Origin: Oscillospiraceae bacterium
Lineage (GTDB): Bacteria > Bacillota_A > Clostridia > Oscillospirales > Oscillospiraceae
Assembly (NCBI GenBank): GCA_017540945.1
Contig: JAFYAB010000110.1
Coordinates: forward strand, 1 to 39,269
DNA: 39,269 nt
Direction: 5' to 3'
Below, piece by piece: positions 38,903-39,269 of the stretch. The position numbers and the translations under genes are program-made. The notes beneath the pieces were generated by a model, which saw only the letters and a list, made by a program, of their open reading frames with translations, searched no databases and was not told the DNA's origin. Numbering within the stretch: the first letter of the stretch is position 1; every line of letters begins with the position of its first letter.

Positions 38903-39269
38903 TCATCTGCTCTGGTACTCCTTCAGCGCCTCGTTGGCCTGCCGGCCGATCAGGTTCCAGCTGCGCAGATCCTCATTGGGCTTGCGGCGGGCCAGCTCCT
39001 TTTTGGCACGCTCCGCGATCTTCTGATCGGATTCCTGGCTCAGCTCCACAAAGATCGGCGTCGCGCCGTCGTCGAGACAGCAGACGGTATCCATGTCCAG
39101 ACTGTCCAGCCTGCCGGAGCGCCAGGCCTCCACGTTGTAGCGGGCCACCTGCCCGTCCACATTGCTGAGACTGAGGGCGATCAGAAGGACAGCGCCCAGC
39201 ACCACCGCCAGGCGGATCACCTGGAGCCTCCCGACAAAGAGCTTCACAGCCTCGGCGATCACGATTACC
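38903..39269 (-). CDS. DUF4173-like membrane protein, C-terminal part (truncated by window edge)
   Basis: The frame stays open to the last base of the window, so the start is outside; only about 122 C-terminal residues are visible. A membrane segment (RLAVVLGAVLLIALSLSN) is followed by VDGQVARYNVEAWRSGRLDSLDMDTV and GATPIFVELSQ. This matches the usual C-terminal end of DUF4173 proteins (last transmembrane helix, then an xxARYNxxxxxxGxLD stretch and an A-x-P motif). The function of this family is unknown. Confidence 0.65.
   Translation of the reverse strand, partial: VIVIAEAVKLFVGRLQVIRLAVVLGAVLLIALSLSNVDGQVARYNVEAWRSGRLDSLDMDTVCCLDDGATPIFVELSQESDQKIAERAKKELARRKPNEDLRSWNLIGRQANEALKEYQSR

Overview
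This is a GC-rich (by eye well above 60%) chromosomal segment. It most likely comes from a strictly anaerobic, high-GC member of the Clostridia (Oscillospirales-like). The evidence is the Rnf complex in the clostridial order C-D-G-E-A-B, strong GGAGG ribosome binding sites, sigma-A type promoters, a ferredoxin-rich gene set, and SpoIIAA/SpoIIAB-like STAS and HATPase domains. No tRNA, rRNA, CRISPR array, prophage, IS or transposase gene was seen.

Layout. (1) 1-8640, minus strand: an apparent seven-gene operon with a promoter at 8609-8637 and an intrinsic terminator at 1-39. It encodes a STAS protein, a MATE transporter fused to a SpoIIAB/RsbW-like HATPase, a PreA-like flavo-FeS oxidoreductase, a STAS/aminoglycoside-kinase-like/HATPase fusion, a PHP phosphoesterase, a DUF3592 protein and a YdcF-type membrane protein. 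(2) 8.7-12.5 kb: an esterase, a small conserved protein, a sodium:solute symporter and a nitroreductase. (3) 12.75-18.3 kb: a 1514-residue membrane-anchored protein with twelve tandem beta-rich repeats of about 108 residues, then an MscS channel. (4) 18.3-20.9 kb, minus strand: a LuxE-LuxC fatty-acid reductase pair without luciferase genes; luxE carries an in-frame palindromic repeat. (5) 21.1-30.0 kb: an energy block with rnfC, a fused rnfD-rnfG, rnfE, rnfA, rnfB, then a pentaheme nitrite reductase nrfA and the System II cytochrome c maturation pair ccs1-ccsA. (6) 30.0-38.1 kb: an ABC exporter, a type I pullulanase lipoprotein, S-adenosylhomocysteinase, UDP-glucose 4-epimerase and an RlmI-like rRNA methyltransferase. 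(7) 38.4 kb to the end, minus strand: a small membrane protein and the C-terminal part of a DUF4173-like protein.

How the genes fit together. Rnf couples ferredoxin and NAD+ redox to an ion gradient. NrfA is a multiheme reductase facing outward, and Ccs1/CcsA would attach its hemes, so region 5 reads as one respiratory unit for ammonia-forming nitrite reduction. No NrfH quinol dehydrogenase is present. The first operon looks like a partner-switching (STAS/HATPase) regulatory module wired to a transporter and a kinase-like protein instead of a sigma factor.

The most unusual signal outside the genes is a family of REP-like elements: a GTAG foot followed by a short palindrome, in several sequence classes. 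They occur singly, in tandem (four between rnfB and nrfA) and as inverted pairs (REPIN-like). One has inserted in frame in luxE, one supplies the rnfB stop codon, one acts as a perfect intrinsic terminator after ccsA, and two carry an identical 20-bp insert inside the palindrome. A second, fainter repeat type is a degenerate heptamer (AGNTGAC-like) in short tandem arrays at gene borders.
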